The notes beneath the pieces were generated by a model. That model did no database searches. It worked only from the letters and a program-made list of their open reading frames with translations, and had not been told where the DNA came from. A stretch of DNA of 64,000 bases, taken from Sulfidibacter corallicola. Its GTDB lineage: Bacteria; Acidobacteriota; Holophagae; Acanthopleuribacterales; Acanthopleuribacteraceae. Position 1 is the first letter of the stretch. Each line of letters begins with the position of its first letter. The DNA lies in the NCBI RefSeq assembly GCF_017498545.1, contig NZ_CP071793.1:992001-1056000 (forward strand), given 5' to 3'. The position numbers and the translations under genes are program-made. Shown piece by piece: positions 16,400-25,564 of the stretch.

Positions 16400-17725
16400 T
16401 CAGTAAGAAGCGGTATCCTGGTCGTCGCTCAGGGTCGCCAAAATGGGTTCCGATGTCCAAGTCAGGTGGATTCGGGCGCCGCCAAGTGGGCTGTCCAAGG
16501 CCTCCGCGCGGCCGCCGTGCGCCAGCATGATTTGATGGACGATCGCCATGCCCAACCCGAAGCCTACGGTTTGGCGTGAACGGCTTTCTTCCAGGCATTC
16601 GAATGGGATGAATACCCGTTCCCGGTCCTCGCTGGGAATGCCGGGACCATCGTCGTCCACGAAAAGAGATAGGTGCGGACCTTTGTGTTCCAAGGTGACC
16701 GCGATGGTCGAGTCGGCATAGCGTTGTGCATTGCGAATGGTGTTTTCGACGGCTTGTCGCAACAAGCGGAGATTGCCCATGCAACTGACTTCCTTGCCCA
16801 TGTTCAAAGAGGAATTCAGGTTCGGTTTCAACTCCCACAAGTCGGAACACAGATCCTGTAACATGCGGCTCAAGGGGATCATCTGGAAGGTGATGCTCTT
16901 ATGATGATGGGAGAGGCGCGCCCACTGAAGCATTTCCTTGGCGAGCGATTCCATTTCCTCGATATCGCGGTCCATTTTGGCCAACAATTTTTTGCTCGAG
17001 TCAGGCTCCGTGCATCCATAAAGCATGTCCATCGCGAGTCTCAATCGCGCCAAGGGCGTCCGTATCTCGTGGTTGAGCGCATGGGTGATCACCTTTTGCT
17101 CCTGCACCATCCTGTCCATGCCCTGGGCCAAACGATTGATGCTGACGGCCAATCGCACCAGCGAATGGGGACCCTCTTCGGGAGCTCGAACCTCGAAATC
17201 ACCTTTGCTCATGGATTCCGCGGAGTAAATCAAATGGTCCAATAGATTCATGACGGGCCTCGCTGTGAAAAAGGAGATGATCAGTACGGCAACCAGCAGG
17301 ATCAGGTGGATGAGGGCGGGGACCACCAGCTCGCCGGGGCTCCTCGGTTGCAGCGTCACGATCAGAAATTCGCCTTGCTCCGGAAAGTGAACCAGTGTTT
17401 GCAAATGGGCGGAAACCAGCCCGGTGTCGATGCGTTCGACGGGCTGGCCTTGCTCGATCAACGCGCGCTCGGTCGTCTCGAGCGCGACTTCCGTTTCGCT
17501 CTTGAATTGCGAATGCCATGTGCCGCGAATCCTTCTGAGCCCCGAGTTCGCGTGCAGCGGGCTCGTCTGGGTTTGAAGGGCTTGAACGATGAGGGCGACG
17601 TAGTCGCGATGGACTTCGATGATGTGGTCGATAAAGAGGGATCGCGTGACCAGGGCCATCGAACAGACGGCCAAGCAAAAGATGGCCAAGGTTTGAATGA
17701 GGTGGCGGACCGTCGAGAAATACAT
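16400..17725 (-). CDS. Sensor histidine kinase
   Basis: A 441-residue membrane histidine kinase. TM1 is at residues ~8-28 and TM2 at ~135-157, enclosing a ~105-residue periplasmic sensor with no recognised fold. A HAMP-like linker follows, then HisKA with the phosphoacceptor His in HALNHEIRTPLARLRL (~residue 216) and a HATPase_c domain with N box (ENTIRNAQRYA), G1 (DDDGPGIP) and G2 (GFGLGMAIV). The layout resembles RstB. It lies 9 bp downstream of the response regulator, in the same operon. The signal sensed is unknown. Confidence 0.93.
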   Translation of the reverse strand: MYFSTVRHLIQTLAIFCLAVCSMALVTRSLFIDHIIEVHRDYVALIVQALQTQTSPLHANSGLRRIRGTWHSQFKSETEVALETTERALIEQGQPVERIDTGLVSAHLQTLVHFPEQGEFLIVTLQPRSPGELVVPALIHLILLVAVLIISFFTARPVMNLLDHLIYSAESMSKGDFEVRAPEEGPHSLVRLAVSINRLAQGMDRMVQEQKVITHALNHEIRTPLARLRLAMDMLYGCTEPDSSKKLLAKMDRDIEEMESLAKEMLQWARLSHHHKSITFQMIPLSRMLQDLCSDLWELKPNLNSSLNMGKEVSCMGNLRLLRQAVENTIRNAQRYADSTIAVTLEHKGPHLSLFVDDDGPGIPSEDRERVFIPFECLEESRSRQTVGFGLGMAIVHQIMLAHGGRAEALDSPLGGARIHLTWTSEPILATLSDDQDTASY

Positions 17726-17734
17726 CTTGCCAGC

Positions 17735-18415
17735 CTAGTGAGGAACGACCAAATATCCCTGGCCCCAAACCGTCTTGATGTAGGTTCGCTCGGGTGCAAG
17801 GGCCTTGAACTTCTTGCGTAAGCCGGAAATGCGCATGTCGATGGCGCGGTCCAGCCCGTCGTATTCCACCCCCTTGATGGCGCGGTATATTTCGTCACGG
17901 CTCAAAACTTTGCCCATGTTGCCGATCATGTACCACAGCAATTCGAACTCCGCGTCGGAAATGTCCAATTCCTGGTCCGCCACGGTAACGGTGCGGGTCG
18001 TCCGGTTCATTACCAGGTCCTGAACCTGAATCTTGCCCCGGTCGTCCTCCTGGTTTCCCGCGCGCCGCAACAGGGAACGAATGCGCGCCATAAGAATGTT
18101 GGAACGAAAGGGTTTGGTGATGTAATCGTCGATGCCCGTGTTCAATGCCGTGACTTCGTTCAGGTCCTCGTCGACCGCGGTGAGCATGAGAATCGGACCC
18201 TGGTAATGTTGTCGGACGCGTCGGCATACCTCCAGCCCATTCATGCCTGGCATCATCATGTCCAGAATGACCAAGTCAGGCACGGTATCGATGATTTTCT
18301 TCAGGCCCGAGGGCCCGTCGGGTGCGTGATCCACCTGGAACCCCTCACAATCGAGAAACTCGGTCAAGAGTTCGACCATGAGTAAATCATCTTCGACGAG
18401 TAGTATTCGAGGCAT
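17735..18415 (-). CDS. OmpR-family response regulator
   Basis: A 226-residue two-domain response regulator. The receiver domain has the acidic pocket (LLVEDD), the phosphoacceptor Asp in LVILDMMMPGMNG (~residue 51) and the switch Lys in YITKPF. The C-terminal winged helix (residues ~130-226) ends with the OmpR-family signature TVWGQGYLV. I chose the ATG at 18415, preceded by AAGGA; the open frame extends 17 codons upstream without a good site. It is cotranscribed with the kinase and presumably autoregulated; a tandem 10-base repeat lies ~180 bases upstream. Confidence 0.93.
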   Translation of the reverse strand: MPRILLVEDDLLMVELLTEFLDCEGFQVDHAPDGPSGLKKIIDTVPDLVILDMMMPGMNGLEVCRRVRQHYQGPILMLTAVDEDLNEVTALNTGIDDYITKPFRSNILMARIRSLLRRAGNQEDDRGKIQVQDLVMNRTTRTVTVADQELDISDAEFELLWYMIGNMGKVLSRDEIYRAIKGVEYDGLDRAIDMRISGLRKKFKALAPERTYIKTVWGQGYLVVPH

Positions 18416-18591
18416 GGTTTTTTCCTTATCGCCACCTTCCGGTGATCGATTGCGTAGCGATGGCAAGGAGTCCTCATTGACGGCTCCGCACCCGGTGGCA
18501 TGCGCGGATCGGCGAAACGATCCTGGCCATGGTTTGGCAGGATCGGATTGGCCGCGACTTCTTGAATGAAAAAAATCATATCAAAACGAAT

Positions 18592-18611
18592 TGTCAGAAA
18601 ATGTCAGAAAA
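18592..18611. promoter_or_regulatory. Tandem 10-base direct repeat upstream of the response regulator
   Basis: TGTCAGAAAA occurs twice in exact tandem. OmpR-type regulators typically bind direct repeats with 10-11 base periodicity, so this could be the operator for the regulator at 17735-18415 (177 bases away). It also sits just past the stop of the Ser/Thr kinase gene. Confidence 0.4.
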
Positions 18612-18619
18612 TGGTCGTT

Positions 18620-21600
18620 TTATTTTTTGTGGGTAGAAAGGGGTGAGCCCAAGAAATCGATCGATTCGTTCGGGGTTCTCGATGCATGCCATCGCTGCAA
18701 CGCCTCTTCCGCGTGATAATGCTGTTCACCCAGGCGTTGGACCAGGTTCCGATAGGAGGTTTCCAACAAGGTCGCGGCGCGGGCACGGTGCCTCGTTCGG
18801 CTCAGGGCCTTGCCTTCGATCGAGGCCAGGACCTGGAAGTATTCGTGATCCGTGGGCAGGCTGCCCGCAAGGTAGGCACGGGCTTCTTCCAGGTGGATCA
18901 GGGCCTCGTCGATGTGTCCCAAGTCGGTTTCGATATCGGCCAATTCCCCCAGGGCCTCCGCGATGAGGTAGGGGTCCTCTCCGGTGGATGTCCGCCATCC
19001 CGCCAGCAACCCTTTCAGAAAGTCTGCAGCACCTTGTAGATCTCCTTGGATGTGTAGGAGCCGCACGTGTAGAAAGTCCACTTGGGACCTGACCCTCGGT
19101 ATCTTCAGGGCCCGAGCTTCTCGTTGCACCCTGTCGAGCAGGGGCGTCGCTCCATCGATGTCACCGCACCTCAGGCGGACTGCGATCAGACTGACCTTGA
19201 GACCGCAACTCATTTGGTGGGGATCGGGAAACAATGCCTGGGAGATGTTCAATGCCCTTTCAAAATGTGATTCAGCCTGTGACGTTCGCCCATCGAGGTA
19301 ATATAAAAAGCCAAGTGACCACAATCCTTCTGCGTAGCGCAGGCTATTCTCTCCCAGTGTTTCCCTGCAGCGTTCCAGTGCTTGGAGGAGTAGTTTTTCG
19401 GCATCGTCGTATTTGCCTTTCGTCATATAGGTATGGGCGAGGTTGGCCATCGCGATCCCGACGTTGGGATGGGAGTGGTTACCCAATTCGGAATAGATCG
19501 CGATGACCTTCTCGTATCGTTTCTCAGCCGCGTCGAGATCGCGTTTTTTGCTGGAAACATTCGCCAAATTGAACAGGGTGAAGGCCACATCGGGATGGAT
19601 CTCACCAAACAACTCTCGCCTAAGTGTCAAACTCCGCTGGTGATAGGATTCCGCGGTGTCGTACTTTCCCTGATCGGAATACATGGCGCCCATATTCATG
19701 AGGATGCTTGCGACGGATGGATGTTTTCTGCCATATGTTTCGATCCGAATGGCCAACACGTTCTGGAACTTGGATTCGGCCTGCTGCCATTGACCCCGTT
19801 GGCTATGTAGAATGCCCAGGTTATTGAGCACCCTACCTACCTTCGGGTGGGTATCGCCCAGTTGTTCCCTGAAGATTTCCAACGTGTTGCGAATATGGTC
19901 TTCGGCAATGGCCAGATCACCCCGATCCCAAAAGATCAGCCCCAAATTGAGGTAGCTTTCGGCGACCTGGAGATGGTTTTTGCCAAAGTGGCCAATGTTG
20001 ATTTGAATTGATCGCCGAATGGTTTCTTCGGCCTTTTCGTAATCGCCTTTCTCTTTCTGCAGGATCCCCACTTTGGTGAGAAGCTCCGCTTCGCGAGGGG
20101 TTTGCTCGCCCAACAGGTCGCGGGTCAAGATGACGGCGCGATTATAATATTCCTGGGCCTGGACGTAGTCTCCCCTTTCTTGGAGCAACGTCCCTCTACG
20201 GGCGAGGCAGGCGATCCAATTGGGGTGCCGTTCCCCGAAAAGGTCGGCGATGATGTGGTCCGCCTCGTTAAACATGTCCTCTGCTTCTATGAGCTTGCCG
20301 CCTTTTATGTATTGAATGCCCAATTCGGCCTTGGTTTTGGCCACCTGCACGTGGTGGTCACCGTAGTAGGCCCGCTCCGCCGCCAAGATCTGGCGGTATT
20401 CCTCGATACTGGGTTTGATGGATCCCAGGAGCGATAGCAAACGGGCCTGGTTTCGGCGCAAATTCATTTGTTCTTCGCGAGGTAGGTATGCCAAATATTC
20501 CGCGGCTGCCTTCAGGGCCGTTTTGGCATGCACGTACTGGCCGGACTTCAGCCACAGCCGACCGTATGCGTGTTCCAGTCTCGCATTTTTCAAGGGGCCC
20601 ATATCGGAATCCTGGCCGAGATCATCCAGCAGGTGTTTGGCTTCCCGGTAATCGCCTTTGACGAGCAGCGTTTCCAGCAACTCCAGATCGGTTTGATAGG
20701 CACCCGCATCCCCGTCGTTCTGTCGTGACTTTGCCTGCGTCAATAGCTGTAAAGAAAGATCGGTATGACCCAAGCCGCGGTAAACCCGGCCCAACGTCGC
20801 CAAGAGCCGAGTTTGGATTTCGGGTTCCTCGCCGAGCGATGGATTCAAATGTCGGCGTCCGCGCTCCAGTACCTCGAATGCGCTGATATCCGAATCTCGA
20901 CTCAATTCGGGATCCACCTGTTCGAACAGCGAGACCAAGAACTCCGTCACGTGCGATGCGGCGCGCCGCTCCTTTTGCGCATAGTCTCGTTCCCTTTCGA
21001 GTCGTGCCTGCTGAACGACCGCGTAAAAGGAGAAAAGGACCAGAAACCACGCCGTGCCAAACCCGAGGGCTGCGGGCCATCGGTGGCGGGTGATGAATTT
21101 GCGCAGTCGGTACGACCTGGTGGCGGGCCGAGCCTCGATCGGCATGCCACGTAAGTGCAGCCGCAAATCCTGGGCGAGCGCCTCCACGCTGGCATATCTC
21201 CGCTCCGGATCCTGGGCCAGGGCCTTGAGGGTAATGGTATCGAGATCACCTCGCAGGTTGCGGGCGAATTTCTCGCAGGTGGTGCCGCGCTTTTGGCGTA
21301 CCGAACTTGGTCGGGTGATGACCACGTCGTGGAGCGTTTCGAGAATATGCAACATGTCCCGACGGTGGAAGCGGTAGGGCCTGCATCCCGCCAGAAGCTC
21401 ATAGAGCAGTACGCCCAAGCTGTAGACGTCGGTAGCGGTGTTGAGGCGATCTCCGCGAATCTGCTCCGGCGACGCGTATTCCGGTGTCATGAGTTGGTCC
21501 GAATGGGTCGTCATCGTCCTTTGCGCGCCAGTATCCGGATCGAGCGTGCATGCAATGCCGAAATCAAGCAGTTTGGGCTCTCCATCGGCCGTGATCAGGA

Positions 21601-22306
21601 TGTTTTTCGGTTTCAAATCGCGGTGAATCACCATGCGTCGATGCGCGTAACACAAAGCGTCACATATCTTTAGGAACAGTTCGAGGCGCGCCGCCAAGTC
21701 CAGGTCGTGTTTTTTTAGATACACGTCCAATGTGGCGCCTTCGACGTATTCCATGGCCAACCAAAGTTGCCCGGACGGCAGGACGCCTGCGTCGATCAAA
21801 TGGGCGATGTTCGGGTGATTCAGGCCGGATAGGATTTTACACTCTCGTTGGAAGAGCTCCTTCAACCGAGGTTCCCAATTCGAAAGGGTTTTGAGGGCCA
21901 CTTTCAAGTCCAAGTCATCCACGCGGGAAGCCAAATATACGGTGCCCATGCCCCCGCGTCCCAACATCTTTTCGATCTGAAACGAGCCACAACGACTGCC
22001 GACCAAGTCGGAAACGGGATCGGGCGGGTCCAAGGCCTCCGGGTTCGAATCCGAAGCCGCCGAAGCGGCGTCCTCGGGCGAATGCGGATGCCGCTCCCCT
22101 GACGACAGGGAAGGGGGATCGGACACCGCACGATCGATCATTTCCCGTACGGAGGCTCCCAGTGCGGCGTCATCCACTGCGGACATGACTTCCTGGCAAC
22201 GCTTCAGCGAGGAGCGATCGTTCAGGTGAATCAGGTTTTGTAATTTCTGGAGGTGTACAGATTTTATTGGCCTGGTCGGTGAGGTCTGGTTTTGATGATT
22301 GGTCAT
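18620..22306 (-). CDS. Ser/Thr protein kinase with transmembrane segment and TPR array
   Basis: A 1228-residue protein. Residues ~110-385 are a PknB-type kinase with all catalytic motifs: glycine loop GRGGMGTVYLA, VALK lysine, HRDLKPKN, DFG, and PEYASPEQ activation segment. One transmembrane helix follows (WPAALGFGTAWFLVLF, ~residue 422). The C-terminal ~780 residues form a long series of ~42-residue tetratricopeptide repeats of the kinesin-light-chain type (recurring YxxALxxxxEAL and GxxHPxVA motifs). The predicted topology places the kinase in the cytoplasm and the TPRs outside the inner membrane. The N-terminal ~100 residues are polar. It is a single-gene unit. Substrate and signal are unknown; TPRs normally bind protein partners. 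Confidence 0.93.
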   Translation of the reverse strand: MTNHQNQTSPTRPIKSVHLQKLQNLIHLNDRSSLKRCQEVMSAVDDAALGASVREMIDRAVSDPPSLSSGERHPHSPEDAASAASDSNPEALDPPDPVSDLVGSRCGSFQIEKMLGRGGMGTVYLASRVDDLDLKVALKTLSNWEPRLKELFQRECKILSGLNHPNIAHLIDAGVLPSGQLWLAMEYVEGATLDVYLKKHDLDLAARLELFLKICDALCYAHRRMVIHRDLKPKNILITADGEPKLLDFGIACTLDPDTGAQRTMTTHSDQLMTPEYASPEQIRGDRLNTATDVYSLGVLLYELLAGCRPYRFHRRDMLHILETLHDVVITRPSSVRQKRGTTCEKFARNLRGDLDTITLKALAQDPERRYASVEALAQDLRLHLRGMPIEARPATRSYRLRKFITRHRWPAALGFGTAWFLVLFSFYAVVQQARLERERDYAQKERRAASHVTEFLVSLFEQVDPELSRDSDISAFEVLERGRRHLNPSLGEEPEIQTRLLATLGRVYRGLGHTDLSLQLLTQAKSRQNDGDAGAYQTDLELLETLLVKGDYREAKHLLDDLGQDSDMGPLKNARLEHAYGRLWLKSGQYVHAKTALKAAAEYLAYLPREEQMNLRRNQARLLSLLGSIKPSIEEYRQILAAERAYYGDHHVQVAKTKAELGIQYIKGGKLIEAEDMFNEADHIIADLFGERHPNWIACLARRGTLLQERGDYVQAQEYYNRAVILTRDLLGEQTPREAELLTKVGILQKEKGDYEKAEETIRRSIQINIGHFGKNHLQVAESYLNLGLIFWDRGDLAIAEDHIRNTLEIFREQLGDTHPKVGRVLNNLGILHSQRGQWQQAESKFQNVLAIRIETYGRKHPSVASILMNMGAMYSDQGKYDTAESYHQRSLTLRRELFGEIHPDVAFTLFNLANVSSKKRDLDAAEKRYEKVIAIYSELGNHSHPNVGIAMANLAHTYMTKGKYDDAEKLLLQALERCRETLGENSLRYAEGLWSLGFLYYLDGRTSQAESHFERALNISQALFPDPHQMSCGLKVSLIAVRLRCGDIDGATPLLDRVQREARALKIPRVRSQVDFLHVRLLHIQGDLQGAADFLKGLLAGWRTSTGEDPYLIAEALGELADIETDLGHIDEALIHLEEARAYLAGSLPTDHEYFQVLASIEGKALSRTRHRARAATLLETSYRNLVQRLGEQHYHAEEALQRWHASRTPNESIDFLGSPLSTHKK

Positions 22307-22743
22307 ATAACCCTATTTAGACTGATTAAGGTGGTGAGCCCTTTTCTCATCGGGAGGGGCTGAGATTGACTTTACGGGCGACCGCCATGCCGCGCATTAC
22401 CTCGCCATAGAGGGAGGGTGGGTAAAGAGTTTGAAGTAAATATTTTGCGCTTCTTTTTGAGAAGCTCGCAAAATGAGCCGTCAGATGGCACGGAAAAAAA
22501 GCATTCGAGCCCTGCCAGGGCATGACTGACAATTCCTTACATTGTTTTCAATGAAAATGAACAGCCTCGATGGCGGAGAAGTCTTACATTGCCTTCAGAG
22601 CTGCACGGTAGAAATCGAAATTCGATGATGCAGTGTCGCTATCTCGTACTTCTGATCCATTTCATTGTGGTGTGCTCAATGCGTATTGAAGTGCATCACA
22701 TTTAGGGATTCAATATTTTTAAAACCAAAAGTATATCACTTTG
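22307..22743. other. AT-rich intergenic region upstream of divergent genes
   Basis: The spacer lies between the Ser/Thr kinase (minus) and the chaperone-like gene (plus). It becomes markedly AT-rich after 22540 and presumably carries both promoters. I see no gene, repeat or RNA in it. Confidence 0.45.
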
Positions 22744-22759
22744 GGTAAGGAGTCATAGA

Positions 22760-23326
22760 ATGAATCGTGTTTGCTTGAATCGGGAACTCTTTGCATGGTT
22801 CGATGGCTTCGGTGACCTTGAATTCGATGAGCGCGATGGATTCATATACTATGATAAAAATAATATAAATTGCTCTATTGAGCTGACTTCTGATCGACAT
22901 TTTCTGCACGTTCGATCGGTAGTTCGGAGAAACATGAGTCAAGATTTGAGTTCGGAGCTTTATCAAGCGTTGGTGTTGAATGCAATTCAGCCGCTACCAC
23001 CGACCTCTTTTTTGGGGATAGAACCTCCAAACGATCATCTTGTGCTCCATCATTTAATTTCCACGCATCTCGTTGGACGCGAGTCCATCGAAAAATTACT
23101 GAACGATTTCAGCGAGAGAGCACAGAACTTGAAATCGCAAATGGAGAAGGATGATCGAGACAAATGCGATCATTCTTTGATGAAAAAAAGCAATATGAGG
23201 GAGTCAAGGGAGCTAACCCTAAAAAATACCCTCGTCCCTTTTCCCTGTGTTTTCGCCGCAGGTCCAAAACAGGGTAAATACCATTCCTTTCAATCCCCGA
23301 GTCTTGAAGCGGGAGGTAGGGGATGA
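22760..23326 (+). CDS. Putative type III secretion chaperone-like protein (CesT/SycE type)
   Basis: A 188-residue protein with a strong ribosome site (TAAGGAG). The first ~130 residues have the size, acidity and alternating pattern of Tir/CesT-type chaperones: an N-terminal helix, a strand pair (GFIYYDKNNINCSIELTS, HFLHVRSVV), and then helices with LVLNAIQPLPP and ESIEKLLNDFSERAQNL. The C-terminal ~50 residues are polar and may be disordered. It is similar in style to the 24036 protein. These chaperones bind effectors in the cytoplasm before type III export. No secretion-apparatus gene is in the window. The call rests on pattern only. The next gene overlaps by 4 bases (ATGA). Confidence 0.5.
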   Translation: MNRVCLNRELFAWFDGFGDLEFDERDGFIYYDKNNINCSIELTSDRHFLHVRSVVRRNMSQDLSSELYQALVLNAIQPLPPTSFLGIEPPNDHLVLHHLISTHLVGRESIEKLLNDFSERAQNLKSQMEKDDRDKCDHSLMKKSNMRESRELTLKNTLVPFPCVFAAGPKQGKYHSFQSPSLEAGGRG

Positions 23327-23877
23327 CACTGTCCGATCGTTTGCAACACCGAATGGAAGGGCTTCGGTTTATGCCTGTCAGAGAAGCTTGGTGGTCTCGA
23401 CTCACGAAACTGGAGGTTCATGACCATCAGGCTCGCTTTGCGATGTCCGTTCCTGAAATATTGAGAGACGCCTACTGGAACCGCGGCGGGGGGCGATGGG
23501 ACATCTATGCGATCTTCTACCATCGGCGGTTGGCGGGCATGTTTACCTGCAGTCGGTATGACGCGCATCCCGATGCAGTGATTTTCGGTAGTTTTCTCAT
23601 CGATAGATCTTTTCAGGGGAGAGGTATTGGAACTGCCACCTTGGAGACCTTGCTTTCCTGGATTCCGCGGCGCTACCCGCACCGACAAAGAATCCTCTTG
23701 AATGTGGATCCGCGCAATCATCGTGCTGTTCGTCTTTACAGGCGTGTCGGGTTTTCGTTTTGTGGAAAGACGGGACCGATACACCGGCTATATGAGTATC
23801 GATGTTCCGCTCGAGAAGATCACGACGCTCGGCGAGACATGAGCTGGAAAGTAGTTTTCCATCCCGATCAGCGATGA
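23323..23877 (+). CDS. GNAT-family N-acetyltransferase
   Basis: A 184-residue acetyltransferase of the GNAT fold. Motif A, which binds the acetyl-CoA pyrophosphate, is visible as RSFQGRGIGTATLETLLSW (~residues 100-118), followed by the family's VDPRNHRAVRLYRRVGF segment (motif B). The substrate is unknown; the LNVDPRNHRAVRLY form resembles enzymes acting on small amines or on protein N-termini. It is translationally coupled to the upstream chaperone-like gene, which could mean acetylation of the secreted cargo or simply cotranscription. Confidence 0.85.
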   Translation: MTLSDRLQHRMEGLRFMPVREAWWSRLTKLEVHDHQARFAMSVPEILRDAYWNRGGGRWDIYAIFYHRRLAGMFTCSRYDAHPDAVIFGSFLIDRSFQGRGIGTATLETLLSWIPRRYPHRQRILLNVDPRNHRAVRLYRRVGFSFCGKTGPIHRLYEYRCSAREDHDARRDMSWKVVFHPDQR

Positions 23878-24035
23878 CGGCGGATTGGACACCACAGGGC
23901 TCACCGCAAACCCTCTAGGCGACCTGTAGCTGCATCGAAAATTCGATTCGGAACCACGTTCCGTGTTGAAGGGGCCTTAAAGCGTATTCTCGTTCATGAA
24001 GATGGGCGTAAGCATATAAAACAAGGAGACGAACC

Positions 24036-24512
24036 ATGGTAGAAACAATGTTTCATTCTCTTGTCCAAGATTTTTGTCACCAGATGGATATTCCACCAGT
24101 CGATCCCGATGAGAATGGGTATTATTCGTTTGTGCTTCACGGTCAGATCGAAGTGAATGTGGAATTTGATGAAGAGCGCCGAAACGTGCTCTTGTTCTCT
24201 TCGCCAGGAAGTATCGAAGCCGGTGTGTCCAAAGCCCTTTTAAAAGAGTTTTTGGAAGAAAACCTATATCGTACCGAGCACCAACCCTGCATGGCGCTCG
24301 TCGAAGAAATGGTCATGCTGGTGACGGAGTTCTCGGTCGAAGTGGCGGATTCCGAGCGCTTGAACGATAAGCTGGGCGGGATCTGTGACGCCTGGATATA
24401 TTGGCAACAACGGATGGAAGCGTCCGAACAGGAAGTGGAACCGAAGAGCCACTTATACATTCCACCCCTCGAAGAGAATTCGCTTGCACAGTTTTTGAGA
24501 TACCGAGTTTGA
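24036..24512 (+). CDS. Putative type III secretion chaperone (CesT/Tir chaperone type)
   Basis: A 158-residue acidic protein, starting just after AAGGAGACGAACC. It fits the class I type III chaperone pattern well: an N-terminal amphipathic helix (MFHSLVQDFCHQM), strand pairs (YYSFVLHGQIEVNVEF; NVLLFSSPG), a middle helix (SKALLKEFLEENLY), then MALVEEMVMLVTEFSV and a C-terminal helix (SERLNDKLGGICDAWIYWQQRM). Such chaperones work as dimers that hold secretion substrates partly unfolded. It is separated by 158 bases from the GNAT gene. No apparatus or obvious substrate gene is adjacent. Confidence 0.6.
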   Translation: MVETMFHSLVQDFCHQMDIPPVDPDENGYYSFVLHGQIEVNVEFDEERRNVLLFSSPGSIEAGVSKALLKEFLEENLYRTEHQPCMALVEEMVMLVTEFSVEVADSERLNDKLGGICDAWIYWQQRMEASEQEVEPKSHLYIPPLEENSLAQFLRYRV

Positions 24513-24621
24513 TATCGGATTTCATCTCAGGGGCCCTGCCGAACCGGAAAATCGTGGCGCGTTTCGAAGCGGCGTGACTGGACGAACGGGGCGCCTGATC
24601 TCGGCGATACGCGATGGCGGT

Positions 24622-25065
24622 TCAGGCGATGGCGATGCGACGCACCGGTGGAACGCGCTCGATTTCCTCGAAATAGCAGCGCAGTTCCAACAACTCGCCC
24701 GCCGGCAGGTACTCGTCGCCCTTGGGCGGCAGGACCTGGGTGAAATGGTCCACCAGTCCGGTGCGGATCAGGCGACTCAACGCCTTCAAGTCGTAGCTGA
24801 ACCCTTCGCAAAAGGGTTTCATGACGAGGTAAGGGCCGTCGTTGCCGACGGGGCGACCGGAAAGGTCGAAATCTGTGACCGCGTGTTCGAAAACCCCGAC
24901 GCGGCAGTTGACGTTCTCGGCGATGCTGATCGCAAAACGGTGGCGGCAATGATTGCAACAAACCTTGCCGCTGGTGAGGGGGATCTTTTTCAGTTCCATG
25001 AGCGAATTCTGGTGGCAAGTGGGACACATCAGTTGAACCACAAATCGGTGTGTACGCTTCATCAT
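24622..25065 (-). CDS. Hypothetical zinc-ribbon protein
   Basis: A 147-residue protein with an N-terminal four-Cys zinc ribbon (CPTC at ~14-17, CNHC at ~37-40) followed by ~100 residues without recognisable motifs (LDYL/LELRCYFEEIER region rich in charged residues). Two adjacent ATGs follow a strong GGGAGGGG site. It is cytoplasmic, with no membrane segment. It is convergent with the chaperone-like gene (109-base gap) and stands alone. Function unknown; nucleic-acid or protein binding through the ribbon is possible. Confidence 0.7.
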   Translation of the reverse strand: MMKRTHRFVVQLMCPTCHQNSLMELKKIPLTSGKVCCNHCRHRFAISIAENVNCRVGVFEHAVTDFDLSGRPVGNDGPYLVMKPFCEGFSYDLKALSRLIRTGLVDHFTQVLPPKGDEYLPAGELLELRCYFEEIERVPPVRRIAIA

Positions 25066-25564
25066 CCCCTCCCAAGGCAGCAGGCTTATTAAATAAATTG
25101 CGTTCTGTGATCTGGAAAAGCATGGGTATGTGAGCTGTTCGTGAGGTAGCGCACGTTTTGCTGGGGATGAATCTGCTTAGTCGATTTCGTGACGATGCGC
25201 CACGTTTCGGACCCAACCTCTTGAGTTTCAGATGGTATCGAGACGCCTCCAGGCTTCTCCAGGCTCAAGGCAGTACCGAGGCCGAAGGGTCGTTTTATTC
25301 ATCATGGTGAGCAAAAGTTTGCTGTAGATGCGCGAAATTGGTGTGATGAGGGGTAAGAAACCTACGCATTCAAAAAAGAGTTGTCAGCATGGGAGGTCAC
25401 AAAGCTCTGCCATGTTAATTTTTTGTGGTCTTGTGTGATGTCGATCAAGGTCCGATTTGGGAATCTCGTTTAACTTCTGTAAGTCAGAACACAAAATCCG
25501 CCGCAAACGACGCCCATCCAACCGGACCTCCGCAGGGAGGCCTCATCCGCCAAGAGGTCCCACT
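25066..25564. other. Gene-free stretch
   Basis: About 500 bases between divergent genes; it presumably contains both promoters. No convincing frame, family A or B repeat, or RNA was seen. Confidence 0.45.
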
